Source of the DNA: Nitrososphaerota archaeon
GTDB lineage: Archaea; Thermoproteota; Nitrososphaeria; Conexivisphaerales; DTJL01
Reading direction: 5' to 3'
Length of the DNA: 64,000 bases
Assembly: GCA_021324115.1 (NCBI GenBank)
Contig: JAJPJS010000027.1
Location: 62,001 to 126,000 of the forward strand
In this document: in pieces, positions 24,912-34,160 of the stretch
Position numbering within the stretch: position 1 is the first letter of the stretch
Layout: each line of letters opens with the position of its first letter
The notes under the pieces: generated by a model
The model's input: only the letters and a program-made list of their open reading frames with translations
Told to the model about the DNA's origin: nothing
The model's database searches: none
Position numbers and translations under genes: made by a program

Positions 24912-26732
24912 ATGGCGTCAAGCGCAGGACTGGAATACACTGTTTCAATGAAAAGGGCTCAGAAGCATTACTTTGATATCGGTTTGAAGGCTGTGTTTGA
25001 AGAACCCAAGTCCGGTCAAATCAGGTTTGAGATGCCTGTCTGGATACCGGGTCACTACGTGATAGATGACTTCCCGAAAAATGTCATACAGTTTGAGGTG
25101 AAAGAACCTCATTCGGGACGACCGATTCCTGTGTACAAGGAATCCAAGAATGTATGGGTTGCGCTTTCCAGTTCAAAGTTAGATTCGATTCAGGTCGACT
25201 ATTCGGTTTACTCCCTTAATTACAGCAATTCGGCGAGCTACATTGATGTGCTGCACGCAATAATCAACGGACCAAGTCTTTTCGTCTATCCAGTGGGGAT
25301 GGAAAAGTGCCCGATAGAACTGAGGCTGGTGCCTCATGGAGAATGGAAGAAGGTAACCACGGCGCTGGATATGGTATCTGAATTTGTGTACAGGGCAGAG
25401 GGGATAGATGAGCTGATGGATTCCCCCATCGAAGTTGGTAACCAGAAAGAGCACGAATTCGTGGTCAGAAACACCAAGCATATTGTCTCAACATTTGGCA
25501 GTTGCCCCATAGATGAGGACGAATTTGTGCGGGACATAAAGAAGATCGTAGAGACGGAAAGTGAAATCTTCCAGGGCTTGCCTTATCGCAGATACGTTTT
25601 CATCGTGAATTTTACCGATGAGGCTTCAGGAGGCCTCGAGCACATGAACAGCACAGTCTGCTTCGTTCCGAGGCTCAGGCTTCTGCCCCGGCAGGAGTAC
25701 AACAACACGATGGGACTGTTTTCTCATGAATTCTTTCACACATGGAACGTCAAGCGTATAAGGCCCAAAGAGATTTCGAAATATGATTACAGTAAAGAAA
25801 ATTACACAAAATCCCTCTGGATTGCCGAAGGGATCACGAGTTATTACGACGATTTAGTACTTAGGAGGGCTGGAATATTCACCACGGCAGAATATCTTGA
25901 TGCTTTTTCGTTCAACGTAAATCTGATGAAATCATACCCGGGAAGCAGGGTGCAGAGCGCGGAAGAAGCAAGCTTCGATACCTGGATCAAATACTACAAG
26001 CCTGACTCCAACATGCCGAACGTAACCATGTCCTACTACATTCAAGGCGCAGTCGTGGGCTGGATGCTGGACATGCAGGTCAGAAAAAACACGAGAAGCC
26101 GGCGCTCGCTGGACGACGTGATGAGAGCCCTCTACAGAGAAACCTACCTGAAGGATGGCAGGGGATACAGTGAGGAAGACTTCGAACGATTGGCCATCAG
26201 GATAGGTGGAAAGGGGGTGAAGGAGGTGTTTGATTCAAGGGTGAGAGGGAAGGAGGAGGTGGATTTCGACAGGTATTTTGGATATGCAGGTTTGAAGGTC
26301 GAAGCTAAACAGGACAAAGGAGTCGGGGCTGGTTTCATTGGCCTCCGGCTAACTTATGACGGGCCAAAGAGCATCGTCGGGACAGTTCTGACTGGATATC
26401 CGGCTGAATCGATGGGCCTCACGACCGGAGATGAAATAATTGGAATAGATGGTCTCAGGCTGGGAGGTGAGAGACTGAGCTTCTATGTGTTCAACAAAAA
26501 ACCCGGAAGCGAGATAAGCATACTCATTGCCAGAAACGGGGAACTTATAGAGGTCGAAGGGCAGGTTGGTAAACGTCCGCCACTCGAATACAAGATAATC
26601 CCTTTGCCAAATGCTACCGAAGAACAGAAACACCTCTACAAAGGATGGCTGAATGATGACTGGGTCCCCACAATTGTCTATACTGAGTACCGAAAGTCAC
26701 CTGATAGGAAGCCGATTCTGGATTTCGTATGA
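24912..26732 (+). CDS. M61-family peptidase with PDZ domain
   Basis: 606 residues resembling M61 glycyl-aminopeptidases. An N-terminal beta domain (RFEMPVWIPGHYVIDDFPKN) precedes a gluzincin core with HEFFHTWNVKRIRP and the third zinc ligand in WIAEGITSYYDDL. A PDZ domain (about residues 475-560) contains GDEIIGIDGLRL. No signal peptide is visible, so it is probably cytosolic, acting in peptide turnover. I choose the ATG at 24912 because AAGGAGG sits 9 bases before it; an in-frame start 27 bases upstream lacks such spacing. Confidence 0.9.
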   Translation: MASSAGLEYTVSMKRAQKHYFDIGLKAVFEEPKSGQIRFEMPVWIPGHYVIDDFPKNVIQFEVKEPHSGRPIPVYKESKNVWVALSSSKLDSIQVDYSVYSLNYSNSASYIDVLHAIINGPSLFVYPVGMEKCPIELRLVPHGEWKKVTTALDMVSEFVYRAEGIDELMDSPIEVGNQKEHEFVVRNTKHIVSTFGSCPIDEDEFVRDIKKIVETESEIFQGLPYRRYVFIVNFTDEASGGLEHMNSTVCFVPRLRLLPRQEYNNTMGLFSHEFFHTWNVKRIRPKEISKYDYSKENYTKSLWIAEGITSYYDDLVLRRAGIFTTAEYLDAFSFNVNLMKSYPGSRVQSAEEASFDTWIKYYKPDSNMPNVTMSYYIQGAVVGWMLDMQVRKNTRSRRSLDDVMRALYRETYLKDGRGYSEEDFERLAIRIGGKGVKEVFDSRVRGKEEVDFDRYFGYAGLKVEAKQDKGVGAGFIGLRLTYDGPKSIVGTVLTGYPAESMGLTTGDEIIGIDGLRLGGERLSFYVFNKKPGSEISILIARNGELIEVEGQVGKRPPLEYKIIPLPNATEEQKHLYKGWLNDDWVPTIVYTEYRKSPDRKPILDFV

Positions 26733-26845
26733 ATGGGTTTGATCCAACATATAACCGTATCAAGCATATGCACCGACTCAGCCCCTTCTAAAATCCGTCC
26801 GGTTCCCGTGACCCCGGGGATCGAGCGGAAGGACCCAATTGGACA

Positions 26846-27613
26846 TTAACGAAGTAGAACGAAAGATAACGTATCTTTGGAATGGTCGTAAGAAGCATCC
26901 CGCACACCTACAACCTTGAAGAAGAGTGATTCGATTATCCCAGCGGCCATCCCCCTTATGAAACTGCTTTCGGCAGGACCCGGGTCGTTGAGCACGGGAG
27001 GATGCTTCACGACAACATTGAAGCCCGCAGAATACTGTCTGAATTCGAAAAGTCCCCAACCGGTAGCCCTGAGACCATCCACGACATTCGACAGTATGAG
27101 CTGCTTATCTTCTGTTTGCAACGATGCTTTATACTCAAAAAGAACTTCCTTGGCATAGGATTTCCCCTCCTCGAACATGATTATCGTGCCTGCTGTGCCC
27201 AGTCTCTCGCGGAGCCTGCGTTCTATTTTAAGAAGAGGTGAGAGCCTCATGACAAGAACCCTGCTATTGTTGAATATGGTTGGGGGGAAGTAGAATTTGT
27301 CGAATATTGAACCATTCATGTTCACAAAATCGACCTCCGTGACATTGGGAAGTTTGGCAATCTCGTCCTTCAAGGCAGCGGGGGAAAAACTTGCTTTTGT
27401 GAAATCCAGGAACAGACTGGTTATGTTTGAATCCTGCTCTCCATCCCTCGTGGTGTGTGCGAGCAGTATATCTGCACCCGAATCATGCAACAGCTTGAAC
27501 AGGGTGACGAGTGAATCCTCCTGCTTTTTCCAGACGACCAGAAACTCGTGCAGCATATCTCCTGAAGGCCTGGTAAAGGCTAAATGATCTGGATAGTATT
27601 TCCTGTCCTCCAC
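26846..27613 (-). CDS. Unknown protein, ACT-like plus V4R-like
   Basis: 255 residues without a named family that I am sure of. The first 80 residues have a beta-alpha-beta look (EDSLVTLFKLLHDSGADILL..., SLFLDFTKASFSPAALKDEI), similar to an ACT ligand domain. Residues about 130-255 (GTAGTIIMFEEGKSYAKEV, FIRGMAAGIIESLFFKVV, then a final strand) resemble the V4R/4-vinyl-reductase ligand domain, though the metal-binding cysteines often seen there are absent. It could be a small-molecule sensor, which is inference. TATA element at 27644-27652. Confidence 0.55.
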   Translation of the reverse strand: MEDRKYYPDHLAFTRPSGDMLHEFLVVWKKQEDSLVTLFKLLHDSGADILLAHTTRDGEQDSNITSLFLDFTKASFSPAALKDEIAKLPNVTEVDFVNMNGSIFDKFYFPPTIFNNSRVLVMRLSPLLKIERRLRERLGTAGTIIMFEEGKSYAKEVLFEYKASLQTEDKQLILSNVVDGLRATGWGLFEFRQYSAGFNVVVKHPPVLNDPGPAESSFIRGMAAGIIESLFFKVVGVRDASYDHSKDTLSFVLLR

Positions 27614-27643
27614 TCGAGACCTTTTTCTATTATTCGGGGGTGT

Positions 27644-27652
27644 AATTTAAAT
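27644..27652 (-). promoter_or_regulatory. TATA-like element upstream of 27613
   Basis: ATTTAAATT on the minus strand, 31-39 bases before the start of the ACT/V4R-like gene. Confidence 0.45.
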
Positions 27653-27776
27653 GCTTTAGCACTCTGGGTAGGCCACACCCAATATAACATAAATGAAATA
27701 ATTCTGGAATCCATTTGCGATGTTTCGGCGGACCACGCGATTGCCTAGTCTTTTGCGGGTTTTGTCTTCTCTTAGT

Positions 27777-28193
27777 TTACCTGTACGACTTTTGTTTCCT
27801 GCGCCTTGCTCCAGGGCCACCAAACTTCTTTGGTTCGGCCTGCCTCGGATCACCGGTGAGAAGATGTTTGTCATACTCGAGCAGCTTCTTTTTCAGGTCA
27901 GAGCTTTTCACAAAACCCACGAGGGCCCTTGACAGAGCCATAGCGGAAGCATAGGCCTGGCCCATGTACCCACCGCCTTTCACTGAGATGTCAATGTTGA
28001 CCTTCGACCTGTACTCACCCGCAGTCCGCAGAGGTCCGAGAATGATTTCTCTCTGCAACTCGTTGGGGAGAGCTTCCACAAGGTAGCCGTTCACCCTGAC
28101 TCTGCCCACACCGGGTGTGATTGATGCTGTAGCGCGCGCCATCTTCCTTATCCCCGAATACAACTTCGGTTTCTTGGTAGCCGATGAACTCAT
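27777..28193 (-). CDS. rps9: Ribosomal protein uS9
   Basis: 138 residues: ARATASITPGVGRVRVNG, PLRTAGEYRSKVNIDISVKGGG, and the C-terminus GGPGARRRKQKSYR whose final Arg contacts P-site tRNA. Start ATG 28193 overlaps the rpl13 stop as ATGA. Last gene of the S13 operon. Confidence 0.96.
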   Translation of the reverse strand: MSSSATKKPKLYSGIRKMARATASITPGVGRVRVNGYLVEALPNELQREIILGPLRTAGEYRSKVNIDISVKGGGYMGQAYASAMALSRALVGFVKSSDLKKKLLEYDKHLLTGDPRQAEPKKFGGPGARRRKQKSYR

Positions 28194-28642
28194 TGCGCAT
28201 CTCCCTTCCACCCAAGCTCTTTCGCCAGGTCTCCCAGCGTAACATAGAAGCTTGACGGCCTTGTTGCCTTCGCCTTTGAAACATCAAAAGTCCGTGTCTT
28301 CCTGAGTGATTCCGGGAAGCCATGGTAGGCCCGTATTCGTCTGAAGGCATCCTTCCCCCTCGGTTTCCGCCAGGGCAGCATCCCCCTGACCACCCTCTTG
28401 AATATGTTATCCGGCCGCCGAGGATGTATAGGACCATGCTCTGGGTTGATGACAGAACCCACTTCAAGGAACTTCTTCGAGGCTTCGATGACATGCCTTC
28501 TGTTCCCACTTATTAGGATCTTCTCGACGTTGACCACATGCACCATCCTGCCTTCAAGGGCCTGTTTTGCAACTATACTGGCAAGACGACCCAGCATAGT
28601 ATCCTGGGCGTCCAGCAGTATCTCATGCTCATCGGCTTCCAT
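28190..28642 (-). CDS. rpl13: Ribosomal protein uL13
   Basis: 150 residues: LLDAQDTMLGRLASIVAKQALEG, VHVVNVEKILISGN, HRPRRP-like PIHPRRPDNIFKRVVRGMLPW and AYHGFPESL. I place the start at ATG 28642, overlapping rpl18e by 14 bases; a start at 28669 is also possible. Confidence 0.95.
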   Translation of the reverse strand: MEADEHEILLDAQDTMLGRLASIVAKQALEGRMVHVVNVEKILISGNRRHVIEASKKFLEVGSVINPEHGPIHPRRPDNIFKRVVRGMLPWRKPRGKDAFRRIRAYHGFPESLRKTRTFDVSKAKATRPSSFYVTLGDLAKELGWKGDAQ

Positions 28643-28970
28643 AAACCTGGACCCCGCCAGACTTGCCATATTTCTTCACAAACTCCGTCAACCTCAAGGC
28701 CTCTCCCCCCGCTTCTTTTATTTTACGACTGCCCTCGGCCGAGAATGAAAGTGCTCCAACCCTCAGCTTCTTAGTAACCTCCCCCGTTCCAAGAACCTTT
28801 CCGGGAACTAATATGAGCGAGCCTTCACTAGCGACCCTGTTCAACTTTCCCACGTTCACCGCAGCCATGTGCCTTCTCGGACCCCTCAGCGCCTCCTCGG
28901 CCACCCTCCAGACACCCTCTTCTGAAGACAGTTTTGAAAGCGCCTTGAGTGCAGAAGACCTATCTAACAA
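28629..28970 (-). CDS. rpl18e: Ribosomal protein eL18
   Basis: 113 residues: WRVAEEALRGPRRHMAAVNVGKLNR split by the conserved AEVN-like turn, then LVPGKVLGTGEVTKKL and ALSFSAEGSRKI. Only TTG 28970 is available downstream of an in-frame stop, so this is a TTG start. Confidence 0.94.
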   Translation of the reverse strand: MLDRSSALKALSKLSSEEGVWRVAEEALRGPRRHMAAVNVGKLNRVASEGSLILVPGKVLGTGEVTKKLRVGALSFSAEGSRKIKEAGGEALRLTEFVKKYGKSGGVQVYGSR

Positions 28971-28996
28971 TGTATCAACCCACCATTTTTATTCAA

Positions 28997-29644
28997 CTAT
29001 TCGCCGGCGCCCACACCATCTGAGACCTGTTTTATTTCCTTCTCCAGGAGCTGGACTGATTTAAGCATAAGCGTAGGAGCGGTATAATTTCCTACGCTTT
29101 CCACTTCAAGTGTGTGGGCTCCCTCCTTTCCTTCAACGTCTGCGAGAACGGCAACAGGCGCAGCCTGCCACTTGGCATGCTCCCTGCCACGTCCCATTCT
29201 TGCATATGCTTCTATCTTGATCTTCTGATTTGGGGCCAGCTTCACGATCGGTATCTTGTCGCTTACAGGCCTGACGGAAGGGTCTTCGGGTGCCACGAGC
29301 TCGCCAGAATAAACTGTTCGAGCGACATTCGCAGCCGCCGCATCAAGCACGATCATTACGCGACATTTTGGACAACCGCTTGGGCTGTTGCAGTCGCACT
29401 CCTCCGGCAACGGATATTTGTCGACAGGTGTAACCAGCGGAATCAGGCCAAGCCTGTGTGCCACAACTTCGTCATATACGGGAGATGTGTTTTCGAGTAT
29501 TACCACGTCATCGATCGCGAGCACAGGTAGTTCCGCCAGCGAAATCCGCCTTACGGAGTTCAGATATGACTGGTCGAAGCCCTCAATTTTCAGCTTTACA
29601 TGGGACTGGTCTGCCTCGAGAACCTTGACGGATTTTGCCGGCAT
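28997..29644 (-). CDS. rpoD: RNA polymerase subunit Rpo3 (RpoD)
   Basis: Scaffold subunit pairing with Rpo11. 215 residues: SYLNSVRRISLAELPVLAID in the dimerisation domain and SPVYDEVVAHRLGLIPL. Cysteines 83, 85, 91 and 94 (CxCx5CxxC) occupy the place of the zinc loop of eukaryotic Rpb3. After HAKWQAAPVAVL the chain goes straight to LEVESVGN, so the ferredoxin-like Fe-S insertion of many archaeal Rpo3 proteins is missing, in line with the short length. Confidence 0.95.
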   Translation of the reverse strand: MPAKSVKVLEADQSHVKLKIEGFDQSYLNSVRRISLAELPVLAIDDVVILENTSPVYDEVVAHRLGLIPLVTPVDKYPLPEECDCNSPSGCPKCRVMIVLDAAAANVARTVYSGELVAPEDPSVRPVSDKIPIVKLAPNQKIKIEAYARMGRGREHAKWQAAPVAVLADVEGKEGAHTLEVESVGNYTAPTLMLKSVQLLEKEIKQVSDGVGAGE

Positions 29645-29650
29645 CTGGTA

Positions 29651-30064
29651 TCAGGCCCTCCTTCCCCTTCTGCCACCCGCCTTTCGGGTCGTGTCATGAG
29701 GCACTGGCGTAACGTCCTCTATCCTGCCAATCTTGAAACCTGCCCTGGCTATTGCCCTTATCGCAGCCTGAGCACCGGGTCCTGGTGTGCGGGGACCCGT
29801 TCCCCCCACCGCCCTTACCTTGATATGCACGGCTGTTATTCCCTTTGTCTTGGCAATTTCGGCACATTTGCTCGCAGACTTCATCGCCGCATATGGGGAA
29901 GATTCCAGTCTGTCAGCCTTCACGTGCTGACCCCCCGAACTAATGGCGATCGTTTCTGCACCTGAGAGGTCAGTTATATGAACCAAGGTGTTGTTGAATG
30001 AACTGAACAGGTGCACTACGCCCCACCTGTCTTCCTTCGCCTGCGCAACGGGCTTTTCAGACAT
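29651..30064 (-). CDS. rps11: Ribosomal protein uS11
   Basis: 137 residues: [22 protein letters not shown] in overlapping parts, [42 protein letters not shown] and the basic end [18 protein letters not shown]. Platform protein of the small subunit. Overlaps rps4 by one base. Confidence 0.97.
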   Translation of the reverse strand: MSEKPVAQAKEDRWGVVHLFSSFNNTLVHITDLSGAETIAISSGGQHVKADRLESSPYAAMKSASKCAEIAKTKGITAVHIKVRAVGGTGPRTPGPGAQAAIRAIARAGFKIGRIEDVTPVPHDTTRKAGGRRGRRA

Positions 30065-30561
30065 TACCCTGAAACCCCCGGCTGAACACCCACAGATGTC
30101 AATGCTATAGTTGGCTCCTCATCACGTGACACGATGTAGCTAGGCTTTGATACGAGCCTACTTCCCACCCTCACCTTCTTGTGCGTAATCAGTTGTCTGG
30201 CTTCGTATGGAGACCGTCCAAGACCCTTCCGCCAAACGATGCTCTGGAGACGTCTTTCCAAAAGGTCCTCGACCTTCAGACTCAGAATCGAATCAACAGG
30301 CGCCGCTTCGCTAACAAGACCCATCCTTGTCAATCTTTTCATGAGGTAACCGCTCAATCTTTCCCTTATGTCGGGAGGAGCGGCTAGCAATGTCCTGGCC
30401 TGCTTACGAATTCGGGACAGCTCCGTTTCTGCTTTCCAGAGTTCCTTCTTATTTCTCAGGCCATAGCTTCCGACAAGAAAGAGCTCGCTCGATAACTGGT
30501 CACCGCTCCAGGGATGCCTGGGGGTAGTGTACTTATTCTTCGGTTTCTTTGGGTCTCCCAA
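30064..30561 (-). CDS. rps4: Ribosomal protein uS4
   Basis: 165 residues, early assembly protein of the small subunit. [23 protein letters not shown] is the archaeal N-terminus (in overlapping parts); the S4 RNA-binding domain has [20 protein letters not shown] and VSKPSYIV. It follows rps13 after 6 bases. Confidence 0.97.
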   Translation of the reverse strand: MGDPKKPKNKYTTPRHPWSGDQLSSELFLVGSYGLRNKKELWKAETELSRIRKQARTLLAAPPDIRERLSGYLMKRLTRMGLVSEAAPVDSILSLKVEDLLERRLQSIVWRKGLGRSPYEARQLITHKKVRVGSRLVSKPSYIVSRDEEPTIALTSVGVQPGVSG

Positions 30562-30567
30562 TCAGTA

Positions 30568-31062
30568 TCACTCTTCCTTTCCTTCTTTGGCGGCAGCTGC
30601 AGCAGCTGCTTGGACCGCAGCCTTGCGAACTCCCACGGTCTGACCCTTTCTACCTGTGGTCCTGGTGTGCTGCCCCCTAACCTTTAGTCCGAGGCTGTGT
30701 CTCATACCCCTCCAGCTACCTACAGATTTCTCCCTTTCGATGTCATTCTTTATTATAAACGCGAGGTCCGACTCGAGCAGGTGCCTGTCTTCTCCGGACT
30801 CTATATCCTTCCTCCTGTTGAACATCCAGGGGGGGAGGTTCAGCTGTCTCATATCCCTGACGCTTTTCTCAATTTCAGCAACCTGCTGCTCAGAGAGCTG
30901 GCCCAATCTCATTCTCCCGTCCAGTTTCAGGGCATTTACAAGAGCATTTGCAAGATTTATGTTCAGGCCCTTCACTTCCTCCAAAGCATAGGCTAGCCTC
31001 TTGGTCCCATCCAAATCACGACCGGCAAGGCGGACTATAGGTCTGAACTCAGATGACAACAA
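30568..31062 (-). CDS. rps13: Ribosomal protein uS13
   Basis: 164 residues: FRPIVRLAGRDLDGTKRLAYAL, LNLPPWMFNRRKDIESGEDRHL in overlapping parts, and SWRGMRHSLGLKVRGQHTRT near the end, plus an Ala-rich tail. It begins TTG TTG, with no ATG available. Head of the S13-S4-S11-Rpo3-L18e-L13-S9 operon, with a TATA box at 31097-31105. Confidence 0.96.
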   Translation of the reverse strand: MLSSEFRPIVRLAGRDLDGTKRLAYALEEVKGLNINLANALVNALKLDGRMRLGQLSEQQVAEIEKSVRDMRQLNLPPWMFNRRKDIESGEDRHLLESDLAFIIKNDIEREKSVGSWRGMRHSLGLKVRGQHTRTTGRKGQTVGVRKAAVQAAAAAAAKEGKEE

Positions 31063-31096
31063 ACGACACTTGTGCGTTTTTGCCTCCCTGTGAATA

Positions 31097-31105
31097 GCTT
31101 ATATG
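31097..31105 (-). promoter_or_regulatory. TATA box of the rps13 operon
   Basis: CATATAAGC on the minus strand, 35-43 bases upstream of the rps13 TTG; GGGAGGC follows at about 31083-31089. Confidence 0.55.
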
Positions 31106-31287
31106 TCTTACGAATCTTCATTCAGGTGACGTTGGTATTGGTGGGAGTCAGATGAAAAATGATGGGAGGGCAACAGACAGCGACCCAGAACGGCCTCCCT
31201 GGTCCCTTTCGTTGAGGAGTTTATGGAGCACGTTCCTTGTTTGTTCTTCCTCTTTTTAATAGGGCTTTGCTTGGCGCTACGAAAGTT

Positions 31288-32250
31288 TCACTTCGGGTAG
31301 GTCGCGATAAGGTCAGCCCTGTCGACCTTGCCATCCCCGTCCTGGTCGAATCCTCTTATCACACAGGCGAAGGAATCCTGACCTTCGAATCCCGTAAGGA
31401 TCTCTCTCGACTGTTGGGTCAGGGCTATGACGGCAGCCTTTGTGCCTATGTGCCTTATTCCAGCTATCACGATCATGTACTTTCCCGGAGAAAATGGGTT
31501 CGGGGTTCTTGCTATGACTGCATCTGTGTCTGTGCTGAATCGCCTCCCGCTGTCATCAACAAGTCCGGCCCAGTAATTTGCTGGGTCAAATCTCACAGGC
31601 AGGTAGGAGTTCACATCTGCAGTTATCTGGTTCGTAGCTGGACCTCCGATCAGGATCAGGCTGCTGTTGCTGTACGCCATCTCGAGTTTTGCGTCTGTGT
31701 CAAGTTTTACGGCAAAGTCATCAGAGACAGATGCAAATGAACCTATGTAAAGAGCCAACTGTGTGGCATAATGGCCATCCCTGGCCGACGCCCTGAATTG
31801 GCCATGCGGCTCCGGGCTACCCACCACGATGTAACCTTGGAGTCTTCCATCAACAACCACGCCCTGAAAAAACCTCATCAGTTCCAGGGTACCTGCTTTG
31901 TTTCCTGTTTGCTTCATCGATGAAGTATCGTAAACATACGCAACGCCATTTGATGAAGCTACCACCTTCTTCGCGAGGGCACCACGCACCAGTTCAGTCG
32001 AAGCGATGTGCAGCAGGCCAAGAGAGGTGAGCCGACGAACGTGGTAGTAGACGGATTGCTCTCTGACACCAAGCTTCTTCGCTATCTCGCGTGTATACAT
32101 CGGTTGCGTTGATGTCAGTTTCAGTATCTTCATTGAGGTGTCGTCCGAGATCATACACAATCCATGGGTGGATTCAAGCAGGTCTACCTCAGCCATGAAT
32201 TCCGTTCCATTCCTGTCAAGCGTAAGATGGGCCTTCAACCAATTCCTCAC
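31288..32250 (-). CDS. HTH regulator with S-layer-like and EF-hand parts
   Basis: 320 residues. Residues about 36-95 are an ArsR-type winged helix (MKILKLTSTQPMYTREIAKKLGV, then QSVYYHVRRLTSLGLL, in overlapping parts). Residues about 125-285 resemble the S-layer-like domain found in some archaeal regulators (LILIGGPATNQITADVN, NPFSPGKYMIVIAG). The C-terminus has a clear calcium loop, DQDGDGKVDRAD (302-313). No membrane segment is seen, so the protein is likely cytosolic and may sense calcium or a glycan-related ligand; this is inference. It is divergent from glmS. GTG start at 32250; ATG 32196 is an alternative. Confidence 0.72.
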   Translation of the reverse strand: MRNWLKAHLTLDRNGTEFMAEVDLLESTHGLCMISDDTSMKILKLTSTQPMYTREIAKKLGVREQSVYYHVRRLTSLGLLHIASTELVRGALAKKVVASSNGVAYVYDTSSMKQTGNKAGTLELMRFFQGVVVDGRLQGYIVVGSPEPHGQFRASARDGHYATQLALYIGSFASVSDDFAVKLDTDAKLEMAYSNSSLILIGGPATNQITADVNSYLPVRFDPANYWAGLVDDSGRRFSTDTDAVIARTPNPFSPGKYMIVIAGIRHIGTKAAVIALTQQSREILTGFEGQDSFACVIRGFDQDGDGKVDRADLIATYPK

Positions 32251-32362
32251 CTCTTATAATATTATTAACTGTGTTGTAAGGGTTATGACTGATGTATATA
32301 AATAATGTATGAAGGTCCACTGAAAATTCGACCACCTTTCGTTTTCCAGTCATATATGGTCC

Positions 32363-32370
32363 TTTTATAC
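32363..32370 (+). promoter_or_regulatory. TATA box of glmS, leaderless transcript
   Basis: TTTTATAC is centred about 27 bases before the glmS ATG (32393). With the usual archaeal TATA-to-start distance, transcription would begin at or next to the A of the ATG, so a leaderless mRNA is predicted. No Shine-Dalgarno is present. Confidence 0.6.
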
Positions 32371-32392
32371 CCCCGTTTTTCGAGAGAAAATC

Positions 32393-34150
32393 ATGTGCGG
32401 GATCATAGGAAGGGTTGACTACAGAGACATCTCGCCAAACCTCATCGAAGGGCTCAGGAGGTTGGAATACAGAGGTTATGATTCTGCAGGTATCGCAACG
32501 CTCGACGGTGGTAAAATTAGGGTTGTAAAAAGGGCCGGCACCGTTGACAGGCTGGCAGAAGCTTTCAGAAGTTCACCTGTAAGGGGAACCCTGGGGATCG
32601 CACATACGAGGTGGGCCACGCATGGAGGGGTGAATGATATCAACGCACACCCGCACGTTTCATGTGATGGTAAGGTAGCAGTGATACACAACGGGATCAT
32701 CGAAAACTTCGCAGAACTCAAAAGCTCACTTAGAAGGGAGGGCCATGATTTCGTGAGTGAAACGGACACGGAGGTCGTCGCGCATCTCTCCGAAGACATC
32801 CTCCGGGAAGGGGACGACCTGATGCAAACAGGGCTGAAACTTGCAAAGATGCTCAAGGGACAATATGCTCTGGTGATAATGAATTCTGATAATCCGGAAC
32901 GACTCCTCGGGATGAGGCACAATGCACCACTCATGGTGGGGGTTGGAAGGAACTACTCCGTGTATGCCAGTGACGTGCTTGGTTTTATAGATGAAACAAA
33001 GAGGGCGGTGTTCCTCGAGGATGATACGGTCAGCGTCGCTGAGAGAAACCACCTTGAAGTTAGAAGTTTGGGGGGGCTACCGAGGGATTACAAAGTTGTT
33101 GACCTGGCAGAGGAGCTTGGTTCTCCAGACAAGAAGAACTTCGAACATTTTACACTGAAGGAGATCCATGAACAGCCAGGATCTATCCTGAGGATAATGA
33201 AGCAGGATCCTGGAAAAGTGACGCTTTTTAGAAAACAGCTCGAAGAAGCGAAGAGAATATTCTTTGTCGCTGCCGGTTCGAGCTACCATGCCAGCATGTT
33301 GGGTAAGATCTACCTTTCCGAGCACATGGGGCTGTACAGTGATGTCATCTTGGCAAGCGAGTACAGGTCCTACGAAAGGTGGTTCGACGAAGGAACTGTG
33401 CTTGTGGCTGTCTCTCAGAGCGGAGAAACGATGGATGTGCTTGAGGCTGTGAGGGCGGGAAAGGAAAAGGGGTGTTCCATACTCGGAGTTGTGAATCATG
33501 CACCTTCCAGCCTCGAAAGAATGAGCGACACCGTGGTCAACCTGAGGGCTGGGCAGGAAGTGGGCGTGGCTGCCACAAAAAGCTTCACGTCTCAGGTGGC
33601 CCTCTTCTATTCGATTGCGAACAAGGACATCGATGACCTTGAAGTGGAGTCTATCTCAAGGGCGGTGTCGGATTCTCTTGCACAGGAGGAAGCGGTCAAA
33701 AGTATTGCGAGAGAGATAGCTTCGTCAAAGGACATCTACTTCCTCGGAAGGGGGAAGAATTTCCCCCTCGCACTGGAGGGCGCGCTGAAGATGAAGGAGC
33801 TTGCATACCTGCACGCCGAGGGCATCGCCGCAGGTGAACTGAAGCACGGCCCGCTTGCCCTGATAGAGAAAGGAACTCCACTTATCCTCATCAACCCTGA
33901 TGATGAGACACATGATGACACGATATCAAACGGTATGGAGGTAAAGGCAAGGGGTGGGGTTCTGATAGGTGTTGCGCCTGATACACACGGAGGTTATGAT
34001 TACTTCATTCGTATCCCCAAGGTTCTTCCAGACCACTACCCTCTAGTCGTGGCGGTGCCTCTTCAGCTGCTGGCATATCACACTGCGCGTCTTCTCAGGG
34101 CCAATATAGACAAACCAAGAAATCTTGCAAAGTCAGTAACGGTAAAGTAA
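32393..34150 (+). CDS. glmS: Glucosamine-6-phosphate synthase
   Basis: Makes glucosamine-6-phosphate from fructose-6-phosphate and glutamine, the entry to UDP-GlcNAc for glycans. 585 residues: N-terminal Ntn amidotransferase with Cys2 (MCGIIGRVDY), GYDSAGIA, HTRWATHGGVNDINAHPH; two SIS domains (VAAGSSYHASM, AVSQSGETMDVLEA, VAATKSFTSQVALFY); C-terminal DKPRNLAKSVTVK. Complete and of normal length. The neighbouring divergent regulator has a glycan-related S-layer-like domain, a possible link. Confidence 0.97.
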   Translation: MCGIIGRVDYRDISPNLIEGLRRLEYRGYDSAGIATLDGGKIRVVKRAGTVDRLAEAFRSSPVRGTLGIAHTRWATHGGVNDINAHPHVSCDGKVAVIHNGIIENFAELKSSLRREGHDFVSETDTEVVAHLSEDILREGDDLMQTGLKLAKMLKGQYALVIMNSDNPERLLGMRHNAPLMVGVGRNYSVYASDVLGFIDETKRAVFLEDDTVSVAERNHLEVRSLGGLPRDYKVVDLAEELGSPDKKNFEHFTLKEIHEQPGSILRIMKQDPGKVTLFRKQLEEAKRIFFVAAGSSYHASMLGKIYLSEHMGLYSDVILASEYRSYERWFDEGTVLVAVSQSGETMDVLEAVRAGKEKGCSILGVVNHAPSSLERMSDTVVNLRAGQEVGVAATKSFTSQVALFYSIANKDIDDLEVESISRAVSDSLAQEEAVKSIAREIASSKDIYFLGRGKNFPLALEGALKMKELAYLHAEGIAAGELKHGPLALIEKGTPLILINPDDETHDDTISNGMEVKARGGVLIGVAPDTHGGYDYFIRIPKVLPDHYPLVVAVPLQLLAYHTARLLRANIDKPRNLAKSVTVK

Positions 34151-34160
34151 GCTGGAAAAG

